Part shown: positions 1 to 6,684 of the stretch, one piece after another
Position numbering within the stretch: position 1 is the stretch's first letter
Layout of the letters: each line of letters starts with the position of its first letter
Assembly (NCBI GenBank): GCA_020628975.1
Contig: JAHDEF010000040.1
Span: 250-11,417, forward strand
Length of the DNA stretch: 11,168 nucleotides
Source of the DNA: Aquimarina sp.
GTDB lineage: Bacteria > Bacteroidota > Bacteroidia > Flavobacteriales > Flavobacteriaceae
Direction of reading: 5' to 3'
The notes under the pieces: generated by a model
What the model was told of the DNA's origin: nothing
Databases searched by the model: none
The model's input: only the letters and a program-made list of their open reading frames with translations
Translations under genes and position numbers: made by a program

Positions 1-105
1 ATCGATCTTTATCTGTAGTTTTTATTACTAATATTTATATATTTTTCATAAATTTTTTACTAAAACCTTGTTAAGAGTTTGTCAAATTAACATGCGTTAG
101 TTTTT

Positions 106-132
106 TTGTGGAATGATTTGTGCTTACCTTTA
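106..132 (+). promoter_or_regulatory. possible promoter of the first gene
   Basis: A TTG at 106-108 and TACCTTTA at 125-132 resemble the Bacteroidota -33 (TTG) and -7 (TAnnTTTG) boxes. The spacer is 16 bases, slightly short of the usual 17-23, and the last base of the -7 box is A instead of G. Transcription would start about ten bases before the ATG at 149, giving a very short A-rich leader. The match is suggestive only. The upstream bases 1-105 are AT-rich and show no gene. Confidence 0.3.
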
Positions 133-148
133 AACAAACAAATATTTT

Positions 149-607
149 ATGGCACCTGTTGTAATCAATTGTATCGAAAAATTAGAATATATTATAGAAG
201 GGAATTCGCAAATGATTGCTTATTACGAAAGTTTAATACATACCATAAAATTAAACGAAGTAATGCCGTCATTAGCTTTTTTGTGTAAACAAAAACAGCG
301 TTTCAATAATAGTGCTACTTACGAAAGTAATCGATTGAAAAAACTTCATGCTAGTATCAACTTTCCTGAAGTATTAGTAACATTGCCGTTAGATACTAAC
401 ATAGATGATAATAGTATCGATTCTTATTTGTTACATTTAATTGGTGTTGAGCAGCGTTTCGTACAATTTTATTTAGAAGTAGCTAGTAAGTTGAATCCTG
501 AAGGTGCTGTATATCACAGATTACTAAATCATATAGAAGAAATGAAAATTAGTTTAGGGCTTTTAGAAAGAAATGTAACCCATCAACAAGATTTGTTGAC
601 GGCTTAA
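149..607 (+). CDS. hypothetical helical protein, possibly four-helix bundle
   Basis: I do not recognise this 152-aa protein. It has no signal peptide and no membrane segment, so it is probably cytoplasmic. The sequence reads as several amphipathic helices: about residues 5-50, a linker rich in N, D and S (about 80-92), then two long helices at about 92-115 and 118-148. The segment GVEQRFVQFYLEVASKL, followed by NHIEEMK, resembles the helix pairs of ferritin-like or DUF2383-type bundles. A complete ExxH di-iron set is not evident, so metal binding is unsupported. ATG 149 is chosen because A/T-rich sequence and a possible promoter lie just upstream. It is transcribed alone: the nearest downstream gene points the other way and a palindromic element begins 22 bases after the stop. 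The coding call is sure; the fold is inference. Confidence 0.8.
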   Translation: MAPVVINCIEKLEYIIEGNSQMIAYYESLIHTIKLNEVMPSLAFLCKQKQRFNNSATYESNRLKKLHASINFPEVLVTLPLDTNIDDNSIDSYLLHLIGVEQRFVQFYLEVASKLNPEGAVYHRLLNHIEEMKISLGLLERNVTHQQDLLTA

Positions 608-629
608 AAGTTTTAATATTCAAATAAAA

Positions 630-760
630 GAGGCTGTCTAAAAAGCTGAAAATTCTCCAAACTAACATTGAGCGAAGTTAAAATGTGGTTTGATTATCAG
701 CTCATCTACTGGCTTCGACTAACGCTCAGCCTTCGTTTATAATACTTTATAGACACCCTC
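630..760. repeat. 131-bp MITE-like palindromic intergenic element, copy 1
   Basis: The element is bounded by 16-bp imperfect inverted repeats. The left end, GAGGCTGTCTAAAAAG (630-645), matches the reverse complement of the right end (745-760) at 14 of 16 positions. Inside, TGAGCG (669-674) is mirrored by CGCTCA (723-728), and 711-731 is a partial palindrome with GGCT/AGCC ends. No protein is encoded. Similar words are, from memory, abundant between genes in marine Flavobacteriaceae. It lies between convergent genes, so its hairpin could also end transcription from both sides, although no strong U-tract follows. A related, decayed copy occurs at 7979-8045. Non-autonomous mobility is inferred, and no target-site duplication is clear. 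Confidence 0.65.
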
Positions 761-787
761 ATTGTATTGCTATAATTGAGCAGTACT

Positions 788-952
788 TTAAAAATTCCCT
801 TTAAACCCTAATCGTAATTTTTTTATAATATCTTCCATATATAATATGGACCAAATCAAATTTTCGGAATCAGCGTAAGAAATTAATTCAGTAGTGATTT
901 TTGCATTTAAACGTTTCTTTATTGACCTAAATAAAGCTTTTTGTAAGAAAAA
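788..952 (-). pseudogene. 54-codon in-frame coding-like remnant beyond the sulP stop
   Basis: Directly after the TAA of sulP (953-955) the same frame stays open for 54 codons and ends at a TAA at 788-790. The predicted peptide looks protein-like: it contains KALFRSIKKRLNAKITTEL and ends in KKLRLGFKGNF, with alternating charged and hydrophobic residues. It has no ATG near its beginning; the only internal ATG leaves about 17 codons. It may be a former C-terminal extension of SulP cut off by a nonsense mutation, or the tail of a lost neighbouring gene. SulP already ends with a complete STAS domain plus a basic tail (RKRKR), so the extension is not needed for the known fold. I do not recognise the sequence. 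Confidence 0.35.
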
Positions 953-2731
953 TTAGCGCTTTCTTTTACGGAAAGAAATAAACCTTCTATCGTTATGTTG
1001 CGTTATAAGTGAAGAGGTTTCGGGATTGTTATCTTGTTGAGTATTGGCGTAATTTACAGCGTCAGAAATGTTCATGAATTGCTTTGAGGCGTGATCTTTA
1101 CTGAAAAAATCAGCTCTAATTAAAATATCTCGTACAGGTCCTATGAGTCCAGAAAATAATATGGTGATTTCTTTTTTTGTGAGTTCTTCCTGAATATCTT
1201 CTAAAGCATAAATACCTGAGCTATCTATATTATGAATATTATTAGCGTGTAGAATAATAAACTTTGGTTTAGGCTCTTTTTTGTCAATATGTGCAAAAAT
1301 TACTTCTTTAAAATAAGAAGCATTCCCAAAATAAAGTTGATCATCGAAACGTAGAATACTGTAATCGTTTACTTGCTCTCCTTCAGGAAATCGATTGATG
1401 TTTCTGTAATAATTAGTGTTAGGAAGTTTTACTAATTCTGCTACGTGAGGGTTGGCGCTTTTGTATTGAAAAATAGCGAATGACAATAATGTACCTACAA
1501 GTATACCTGTACTGATTGTAAATACTAGCGACACTAAAAAAGTAACTAACATTACTAAAAAATCATCCAACCGAATATTAAAATATTGTATAGCTTCTTT
1601 TGTTTTGATTAGGCTTAATACCGACACTAAAATAATAGCTGCCAAAACAGCTTTAGGTAGGTAATACAGCAATGGTGTTAAGTACAATAACGAAAAGACA
1701 ATAATGATAGCAACGACTACCGATGACAGTAACGTTTTTGCCCCAGCATCTTCATTAATGGCGGATCTGCTGTAGCTGCCTGAAACCAAATTCCCTTGAA
1801 AAAAAGTACCTGCAATTTTTGCAAAACCTAAAGCAATAAGTTCGCGATTTGGCAATACTTTATAGTTTCGGTATTTCATTTCGAAAGATTTGCCGATACC
1901 TACGCTTCCGATGTAGCCTATTAATGTTAATGTTGTTGCTGTCGGAATTAATTTTTTTATGGTTTCAAAATTAAAATTAGGAATGGCGAACTCAGGGAAT
2001 CCACTAGGAATAGTTCCGATAATGGTCACGCCGTAGCTTTTCAAATCTAAAAAATAGCTAAGTCCAATAAACAGCATAATTAAAAGTAAAGCTGCTGGAA
2101 GTTTCTTGTTAATTTTTCGGAAGACTAATAGAAATGTAATAGCAAAAGCTGTAATGCTAAAAGTAATTAAGTGCGTACTTTTTATATGTTGAAATGTATA
2201 TCCTATGGCTTCAATAGCCGAAAGTTTCCTTGGAATTTGAATTCCTAAACTGTTACTAATTTGCGAAATGATTATAATTATGGCTGCTGCCGAAATAAAA
2301 CCAGATATAACGGGCTGAGAGATTAAATTGGTTAAAAAACCCATGCGAAAAATCCCCAATAACACCTGTATCACCCCTGTGATGAGCCCTGTAATAAGTA
2401 AAAGATTGATAAAATCTTCGGAAAAAGGTTCGGCCAAAACACTAATTCCAGTCATTAAAATAATTGAAGTTACCGCTACAGGGCCAACGCTTAAATAATT
2501 AGAAGTACCCAACAGAGCATAAATAAGCAAAGGAATTATGCAGGAATACAATCCGTAAATGGGGGGTACACCTGCTAAAAAAGCATAAGCTATGCCTTGT
2601 GGAATTAATACTATACCTACAGTAATTCCAGCAATTAAATCCGCTTTTCCTGTCTCGAAGGAATAGGTTTTTAATTGCCTTAGTAGCGGAAATATGTTGT
2701 AAAGAAAATCTTTCGTAGTTCGTAGTTTTAT
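953..2731 (-). CDS. SulP-family inorganic anion transporter with STAS domain, non-canonical start
   Basis: Inner-membrane secondary transporter of the SulP/SLC26 family; members carry sulfate, bicarbonate or other anions, and the substrate here is unknown. From an ATA at 2729-2731 the protein has 592 residues. An amphipathic start is followed by DLIAGITVGIVLIPQGIAYA and GVPPIYGLY (the family signature, about residues 35-62), many hydrophobic segments, GSYSRSAINEDAGAKT (about 317-332), and a cytoplasmic STAS domain (about 455-560) with the anti-sigma-antagonist motif DSSG at 503-506. The only canonical in-frame start is TTG 2549-2551, which would remove the first membrane segment and half the signature, so it is an unlikely true start. 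The gene overlaps the lacI stop by three bases, suggesting translational coupling. Either ATA is used or the start codon is lost; function is therefore uncertain. Confidence 0.8.
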   Translation of the reverse strand: MKLRTTKDFLYNIFPLLRQLKTYSFETGKADLIAGITVGIVLIPQGIAYAFLAGVPPIYGLYSCIIPLLIYALLGTSNYLSVGPVAVTSIILMTGISVLAEPFSEDFINLLLITGLITGVIQVLLGIFRMGFLTNLISQPVISGFISAAAIIIIISQISNSLGIQIPRKLSAIEAIGYTFQHIKSTHLITFSITAFAITFLLVFRKINKKLPAALLLIMLFIGLSYFLDLKSYGVTIIGTIPSGFPEFAIPNFNFETIKKLIPTATTLTLIGYIGSVGIGKSFEMKYRNYKVLPNRELIALGFAKIAGTFFQGNLVSGSYSRSAINEDAGAKTLLSSVVVAIIIVFSLLYLTPLLYYLPKAVLAAIILVSVLSLIKTKEAIQYFNIRLDDFLVMLVTFLVSLVFTISTGILVGTLLSFAIFQYKSANPHVAELVKLPNTNYYRNINRFPEGEQVNDYSILRFDDQLYFGNASYFKEVIFAHIDKKEPKPKFIILHANNIHNIDSSGIYALEDIQEELTKKEITILFSGLIGPVRDILIRADFFSKDHASKQFMNISDAVNYANTQQDNNPETSSLITQHNDRRFISFRKRKR

Positions 2732-3738
2732 TGCTTTGTAGTACCTCGTTCTATAATTTTTGTTTTAATAACCTTAGTTTCTGGCAGGTATTTTTCGGCG
2801 CGTAATTCTAATTTATCAATTAAAATTTTAGCAGCTTCTTCTCCCATTTTACTCGCATTTTGACTAATTGTAGTTAGTTTTGGGTAAGAGTGCTTTGATA
2901 AAATTCCATCCGTAAATCCAATAATTTGAATATCATCAGGTATTTTCTTACCAATAATTTGCGCGGCATTTATAGCACTTACAGCTGATGTTTCATCTAA
3001 CCCCAAAATAGCATCAAAATTATTTTCTTCAATAAAACGAACAATTTGTAGTTCAAATTCCTCTTTTTTCTTCAGCTTTAAAATATCGGTGTCCATGTTA
3101 TATTTGGCTAGCGCTCTTTCAGCACCCTCCAAACGTTCTAACCCAACACTTAATTTTTGAATATTAGAAACAACACCAATTTTTTTACACCCCGAAGCGA
3201 CCAATTTGTCAATAGCATCTTCTCCTGATTGTTTGTCGTTAACAATAACCTTATCACAGTATACGTCTTCAACAATACGATCGAACATCACAATAGGAAT
3301 ATCGTCTTTTAAAATGTCATTAAAATGTTCGAAAATTCCTTTGGTTTGCGATTCTTGACTCGCTGCTAAGATAAAGCCATCAACCCCGTTGTAAGAAAGC
3401 ATATCAAGGTAATCCAATTCTTTTTGGTACGATTCGCTACTAATACAGGTTACAATTTTGTAATTATTTTTAGTGGCTTCCTTTTCAATACCTAAAAGCA
3501 CTTTGGCAAAAAAGTTATTTAGAATATCAGGCACAATAACCCCAATACTCATGGTTTTACTGCTTTTTAAGCTAACCGCTAAAGCATTCGGGCGATAATT
3601 TTTTGATTTGGCTAATTTTTTAACTCGGTCAATAGTTTCTTGACTAATTTCAGGATCATTTTTTAATGATTTTGAAACCGTAGAAATAGACAAATCTAAC
3701 TCGGCAGCCAATTGTTTTAAAGTAACTCTTTTGCGCAT
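2728..3738 (-). CDS. LacI/GalR-family transcriptional regulator
   Basis: A 336-aa DNA-binding repressor. Residues 5-26 form the LacI-type helix-turn-helix (VTLKQLAAELDLSISTVSKSL). The hinge region follows (YRPNALAVSLKSSKT, 48-62), then the periplasmic-binding-protein-like effector domain beginning SIGVIVPDILNNFFAKVL and ending near IERGTTKQ. Length is normal for the family. The ATG at 3736-3738 is preceded by a short leader and a good -7 box. LacI proteins usually sense a sugar or related metabolite. The gene is divergent from an SGLT-like symporter and immediately upstream of sulP, so the symporter and its own operon are the likely targets (inference). The stop codon shares bases with the presumed sulP start. 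The family is certain; ligand and operator are unknown. Confidence 0.95.
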   Translation of the reverse strand: MRKRVTLKQLAAELDLSISTVSKSLKNDPEISQETIDRVKKLAKSKNYRPNALAVSLKSSKTMSIGVIVPDILNNFFAKVLLGIEKEATKNNYKIVTCISSESYQKELDYLDMLSYNGVDGFILAASQESQTKGIFEHFNDILKDDIPIVMFDRIVEDVYCDKVIVNDKQSGEDAIDKLVASGCKKIGVVSNIQKLSVGLERLEGAERALAKYNMDTDILKLKKKEEFELQIVRFIEENNFDAILGLDETSAVSAINAAQIIGKKIPDDIQIIGFTDGILSKHSYPKLTTISQNASKMGEEAAKILIDKLELRAEKYLPETKVIKTKIIERGTTKQ

Positions 3739-3766
3739 TGGTACAACTTTTAATTGCGATTACATA

Positions 3767-3774
3767 CAAATATA
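3767..3774 (-). promoter_or_regulatory. -7 promoter box of lacI-sulP
   Basis: Read on the minus strand this is TATATTTG, a perfect TAnnTTTG box of the Bacteroidota primary sigma factor, 28 bases before the lacI ATG. A weak -33 element (TTTAG, about 3794-3798) lies about 20 bases upstream. The inverted repeat TATAAA-CCCA-TTTATA at 3778-3793 sits between the two and could be an operator for autoregulation. It is AT-rich and lacks the central CG of many LacI-type operators, so that role is speculative. Confidence 0.5.
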
Positions 3775-3889
3775 CGTTATAAACCCATTTATACTAAAGG
3801 GGTGTTTTAATTTATAAAGGTATTTTGGCTCGTTTTATTTTGCTGAAAAGCATTCAAAATGATTTATTTAAGGGGGTAAATGTATCGCT

Positions 3890-3922
3890 ATGGAAAAAAA
3901 GCTACTACAACGATTTTTTTAA
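3890..3922 (+). other. possible upstream reading frames in the symporter leader
   Basis: The 230-base gap between the lacI and symporter starts contains a 10-codon frame (MEKKLLQRFF, 3890-3922). An overlapping 20-codon frame starts at the ATG at 3880-3882 and ends at 3942; an AGGGGG run lies just before it. The purine run could act as a ribosome-binding site, which is unusual in this group. Both frames end before the symporter ATG at 3969. They might influence translation of the leader, but short frames arise readily by chance in such sequence. Confidence 0.15.
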
Positions 3923-3968
3923 ACTTTTTTATGATATTTTAGCAATCGCTTATGATAAAAAATATATA

Positions 3969-5549
3969 ATGATAGGAATAATTTCTTTTATCGGGTTTAC
4001 AGTGTTAGTAGCTGTAATAGCATGGTGGGCAACCCGAAGTACTGACGAGACCTCTTCGGATGGTTATTTTTTAGGAGGTCGAAGTTTAACCGCAGGGGTA
4101 ATTGCAGGATCTCTTTTATTGACCAACCTTTCTACCGAACAAATTGTAGGATTAAACGGAGCTGCGTATAAAGATGGAGTTTTAGTGATGGCTTGGGAAA
4201 CCTTGGCAGCAATTGCCATGGTAATTACTGCTATTTTTATATTGCCTAAATATTTAAGAGGTGGTATTTCAACCATTCCTACCTATCTAGAGCGTCGTTT
4301 TGATACGACTACTAAAGCCATGACCTCAGGGTTGTTTTTAACAGGTTATGCCGTTGTATTATTACCTATAGTATTGTATTCTGGATCATTAGGAATTAGT
4401 ACTATGTTTGATTTCCCAACTTTACTTGGCGTAAGCGAATGGACTTCCGTTTGGATATGCGTTTGGGGTATAGGTCTCATAGGTTCTATATATGCTATTT
4501 TCGGGGGATTGAAAGCAGTTGCGGTTTCTGATACTATTAATGCTATTGGTCTTTTAATCGGAGGTTTATTAATTCCTGTCTTTGGATTGTTAGCTATTGG
4601 TGATGGAAGTATAGTTGAAGGGTTAACGACACTTACAGAAGCACACCCGGAAAAATTTAATGCTATTGGATCAGAAGAATCTTCTATACCATTTGCTACA
4701 ATTTTTACAGGGATGATGTTAGTACAGTTGTTCTACTGGGGAACTAATCAGCAAATTATCCAACGTGCACTAGGAGCAAAAAATTTGCAAGAAGGTCAAA
4801 AAGGTTTATTATTAGCGGCGTTTATTAAAATACTAGGGCCAATAATCGTTGTGTTGCCAGGTATTATAGCATTTTATATTTATAAAGGTAATTTACCAAA
4901 TCCAGATCAAGCATACCCGGCATTGGTTTCGGAAGTATTACCTAAGCCTTTAGTTGGGTTCTTTGCTGCCGTTATGTTTGGAGCAATACTAAGTTCGTTT
5001 AACTCGGCCTTGAATAGCTGTGTTACTTTGTTTGGTATTGATATCTATAAGCAGTTTATTAATAAGGAAGCAGAAGAAAAGAAAGTAGTTTCTGTAGGAA
5101 AGACTTTTGGAATTATATTGGCATTATTTTCAATGATCATTGCGCCGTTTTTATACTACGCTTCTGATGGATTGTTTGGTTACTTACAAGAAGTAAATGG
5201 AGCTTATAGTATTCCTATTTTAACTATTATAGTAGTTGGATTTTTAACGAAAAGAGTGCCTGCTTTAGCAGCTAAGGTCGGAATGTTGTTTGCCTTTTTT
5301 GCCTACGTAATTTACATTGTATTATCGAAAGGTTTAGGTGTTGAGTTTCCTCACTTTCTACACGTTCAAGCAATCACATTTGTATTAACAGTAATTATTA
5401 TGTTGGTTATTGGTAAAATGCAACCAAGAGAAACTGACTATGTGCAGCAATACACCAAAGATGTTGATGTAACTCCATGGAAATATGTAGTACCTGTGGG
5501 ACTAATTATCACCGTAGTTGTATTAAGCACTTATATTATTTTTAGATAA
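3969..5549 (+). CDS. sodium/solute symporter, SGLT-like (SSS family)
   Basis: Inner-membrane Na+-coupled uptake system with the LeuT-type fold, 526 aa from ATG 3969. Hydrophobic segments run throughout and the last one is followed by only a few residues. It follows the Vibrio sugar symporter vSGLT closely: TEQIVG (Q58), AWE (E77), FYWGTNQQIIQRALGAKN (Y256), LSSFNSALNS (S342, S343, Na2-site region) and LQE (Q407) align with sugar- and sodium-contacting positions. The vSGLT asparagine three residues before the gate tyrosine is Q253 here, so the exact substrate may differ. The frame is open upstream to a TTG at 3825, but the added residues are polar and lack family similarity, so the ATG is preferred. 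It is divergent from lacI and followed by a terminator. A sugar or related polyol is the likely cargo (inference). Confidence 0.93.
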   Translation: MIGIISFIGFTVLVAVIAWWATRSTDETSSDGYFLGGRSLTAGVIAGSLLLTNLSTEQIVGLNGAAYKDGVLVMAWETLAAIAMVITAIFILPKYLRGGISTIPTYLERRFDTTTKAMTSGLFLTGYAVVLLPIVLYSGSLGISTMFDFPTLLGVSEWTSVWICVWGIGLIGSIYAIFGGLKAVAVSDTINAIGLLIGGLLIPVFGLLAIGDGSIVEGLTTLTEAHPEKFNAIGSEESSIPFATIFTGMMLVQLFYWGTNQQIIQRALGAKNLQEGQKGLLLAAFIKILGPIIVVLPGIIAFYIYKGNLPNPDQAYPALVSEVLPKPLVGFFAAVMFGAILSSFNSALNSCVTLFGIDIYKQFINKEAEEKKVVSVGKTFGIILALFSMIIAPFLYYASDGLFGYLQEVNGAYSIPILTIIVVGFLTKRVPALAAKVGMLFAFFAYVIYIVLSKGLGVEFPHFLHVQAITFVLTVIIMLVIGKMQPRETDYVQQYTKDVDVTPWKYVVPVGLIITVVVLSTYIIFR

Positions 5550-5575
5550 TAGTTAGCATATAATTTGTAAATTAT

Positions 5576-5610
5576 AACTCCTGTGGCTAATCAAGTTACA
5601 GGAGTTTTTT
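5576..5610 (+). terminator. intrinsic terminator after the symporter
   Basis: A perfect 9-bp stem, AACTCCTGT (5576-5584) with ACAGGAGTT (5598-5606), encloses a 13-base loop and runs straight into a T-tract ending at 5610. It lies 26 bases after the symporter stop and 20 bases before the next gene's start. Because no clear promoter fits between hairpin and GTG 5630, it might also act as a leaky terminator or attenuator for the downstream gene. Confidence 0.88.
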
Positions 5611-5629
5611 AATTTAAAGAATCTAATTC

Positions 5630-6673
5630 GTGTTAGTAGCAATATTATATCAAGCAGAAAAGCCACCTTTAAAAAATGGTGTTCAAAAGCCTATGAAACC
5701 AGGTGGGTATGTTGATAGTGGGGCTGATATCGCTTTTGAATTGATGCAAAATAACGTAAAAGTAGTAACTCCTGTAAATGATCCTGACATTACAACTGAC
5801 AGCGATTGGGTATTTCCTGATACTAAAGACGGGATACTAAAAGCGATCGAAAAAGGAGCCAACGTATTTTGGTTAAATACAATTTTATACAATGGTCACC
5901 CTATAGAAAAATTTATTGGTGGTACTTTCAAATTTGTTGGTCAACAGCCTAAGATGGTCGACACATATGATGATAAGTGGGAGACTAATACATTTCTAAG
6001 TGAGAACGGATTACCGATACCAAAAGCTTTTTTAATCACGACTGCCGATAGCAGTATCCCCAAAGAAATAACATTTCCTTTAGTAATGAAACCGCTTCGT
6101 GGTAGAGGTAGTCAAGGGGTTTTTAAGATTCAGAATAAAGCAGCCTATAATGAAAAAATAACATCTATTTTAGAAGGAGAACATTTTGGAAATGCCGTGT
6201 ATATTGAGCCTTTCCTAAAAGGGCAAGAAATTACCATTACTGTTATGCCTCAAGGAACATATTTAATCAAAGGAAAGAAAGTTGAAAAAAAATCACCTTG
6301 GTGTTTGCCTCCTGTAAAACGCTATAACCACGAAAATGGAATTGCTCCATACAATGGAAATGTAGCCGTAATGGACAATAGTAAGGTTTTGACGAAGCAA
6401 GAATTATCGAGTAAGTCAATAAAAAAGGCAATATTAGCATGTAATGCTACAGCAGATTTATTGTCAATTAAAGCTCCCATACGAATTGATTGTAGAGCAG
6501 ACGAGGTAGGGAAGTATTATTTATTCGATGTGAATTTAAAACCGAATATGACTGGGCCTTCTCGCGGACATCGCAAAAATCAAGATAGTCTCTCATTATT
6601 AGCAGCGCGCGCCATTGGTTGGAATTATTTCGATTTGCTCAATAACATATTAATGCAAAGTTGGAATAAATAA
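5630..6673 (+). CDS. ATP-grasp ligase, D-Ala-D-Ala-ligase-like
   Basis: Cytosolic 347-aa ATP-grasp enzyme; the family joins a carboxylate to an amine or thiol through an acyl phosphate. The N-terminal region has the motif KPPLKNGVQKPMKPGGYVDS (residues 11-30) and a pre-ATP-grasp fold. The ATP lid is KPLRGRGSQGVFKI (154-167). YIEPFLKGQE (191-200) supplies adenine-pocket and acidic residues. RID (285-287) and FDVNLKPNMTG (299-309) carry the Mg2+-binding acid and asparagine. GTG 5630 is chosen because an in-frame stop lies six bases upstream and family members begin close to this point. Database names for such proteins vary (D-alanine ligase, biotin carboxylase). The true substrate is unknown. 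It lies downstream of the symporter terminator and converges on the Omp85 gene with only 11 bases between stops. Confidence 0.9.
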   Translation: MLVAILYQAEKPPLKNGVQKPMKPGGYVDSGADIAFELMQNNVKVVTPVNDPDITTDSDWVFPDTKDGILKAIEKGANVFWLNTILYNGHPIEKFIGGTFKFVGQQPKMVDTYDDKWETNTFLSENGLPIPKAFLITTADSSIPKEITFPLVMKPLRGRGSQGVFKIQNKAAYNEKITSILEGEHFGNAVYIEPFLKGQEITITVMPQGTYLIKGKKVEKKSPWCLPPVKRYNHENGIAPYNGNVAVMDNSKVLTKQELSSKSIKKAILACNATADLLSIKAPIRIDCRADEVGKYYLFDVNLKPNMTGPSRGHRKNQDSLSLLAARAIGWNYFDLLNNILMQSWNK

Positions 6674-6684
6674 AGCTTTAAACG

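Noticed and set aside
106..288. 60-codon plus-strand frame overlapping the first gene
   Set aside because: Cysteine-, tyrosine- and arginine-rich with no protein-like pattern; it overlaps the much better frame at 149-607.
630..760. End fragment of an insertion sequence carrying a transposase
   Set aside because: Both ends are present within 131 bp and no transposase coding remnant is visible in any frame.
953..2551. SulP starting at TTG 2551 as the full gene
   Set aside because: This start deletes the first membrane segment and cuts the family signature, while the missing part is encoded in frame upstream.
3778..3793. TATAAA-CCCA-TTTATA as a definite LacI operator
   Set aside because: Such AT-only arms arise easily by chance in this sequence and the central CG of many LacI operators is missing; kept only as a comment on the promoter.
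3825..3968. 48-residue N-terminal extension of the symporter from TTG 3825
   Set aside because: Polar and basic residues without family similarity; the ATG at 3969 begins exactly at the first membrane helix as in SSS proteins.
4064..4276. 70-codon minus-strand frame inside the symporter gene
   Set aside because: It lies antisense within a strongly conserved transporter coding region and is a shadow of it.
5683..5892. 69-codon minus-strand frame inside the ATP-grasp gene
   Set aside because: Antisense shadow of a clear coding sequence.
6674..6684. Terminator between the convergent ATP-grasp and Omp85 genes
   Set aside because: Only 11 bases separate the stops and no hairpin with a T-tract is present; the transcripts probably overlap.
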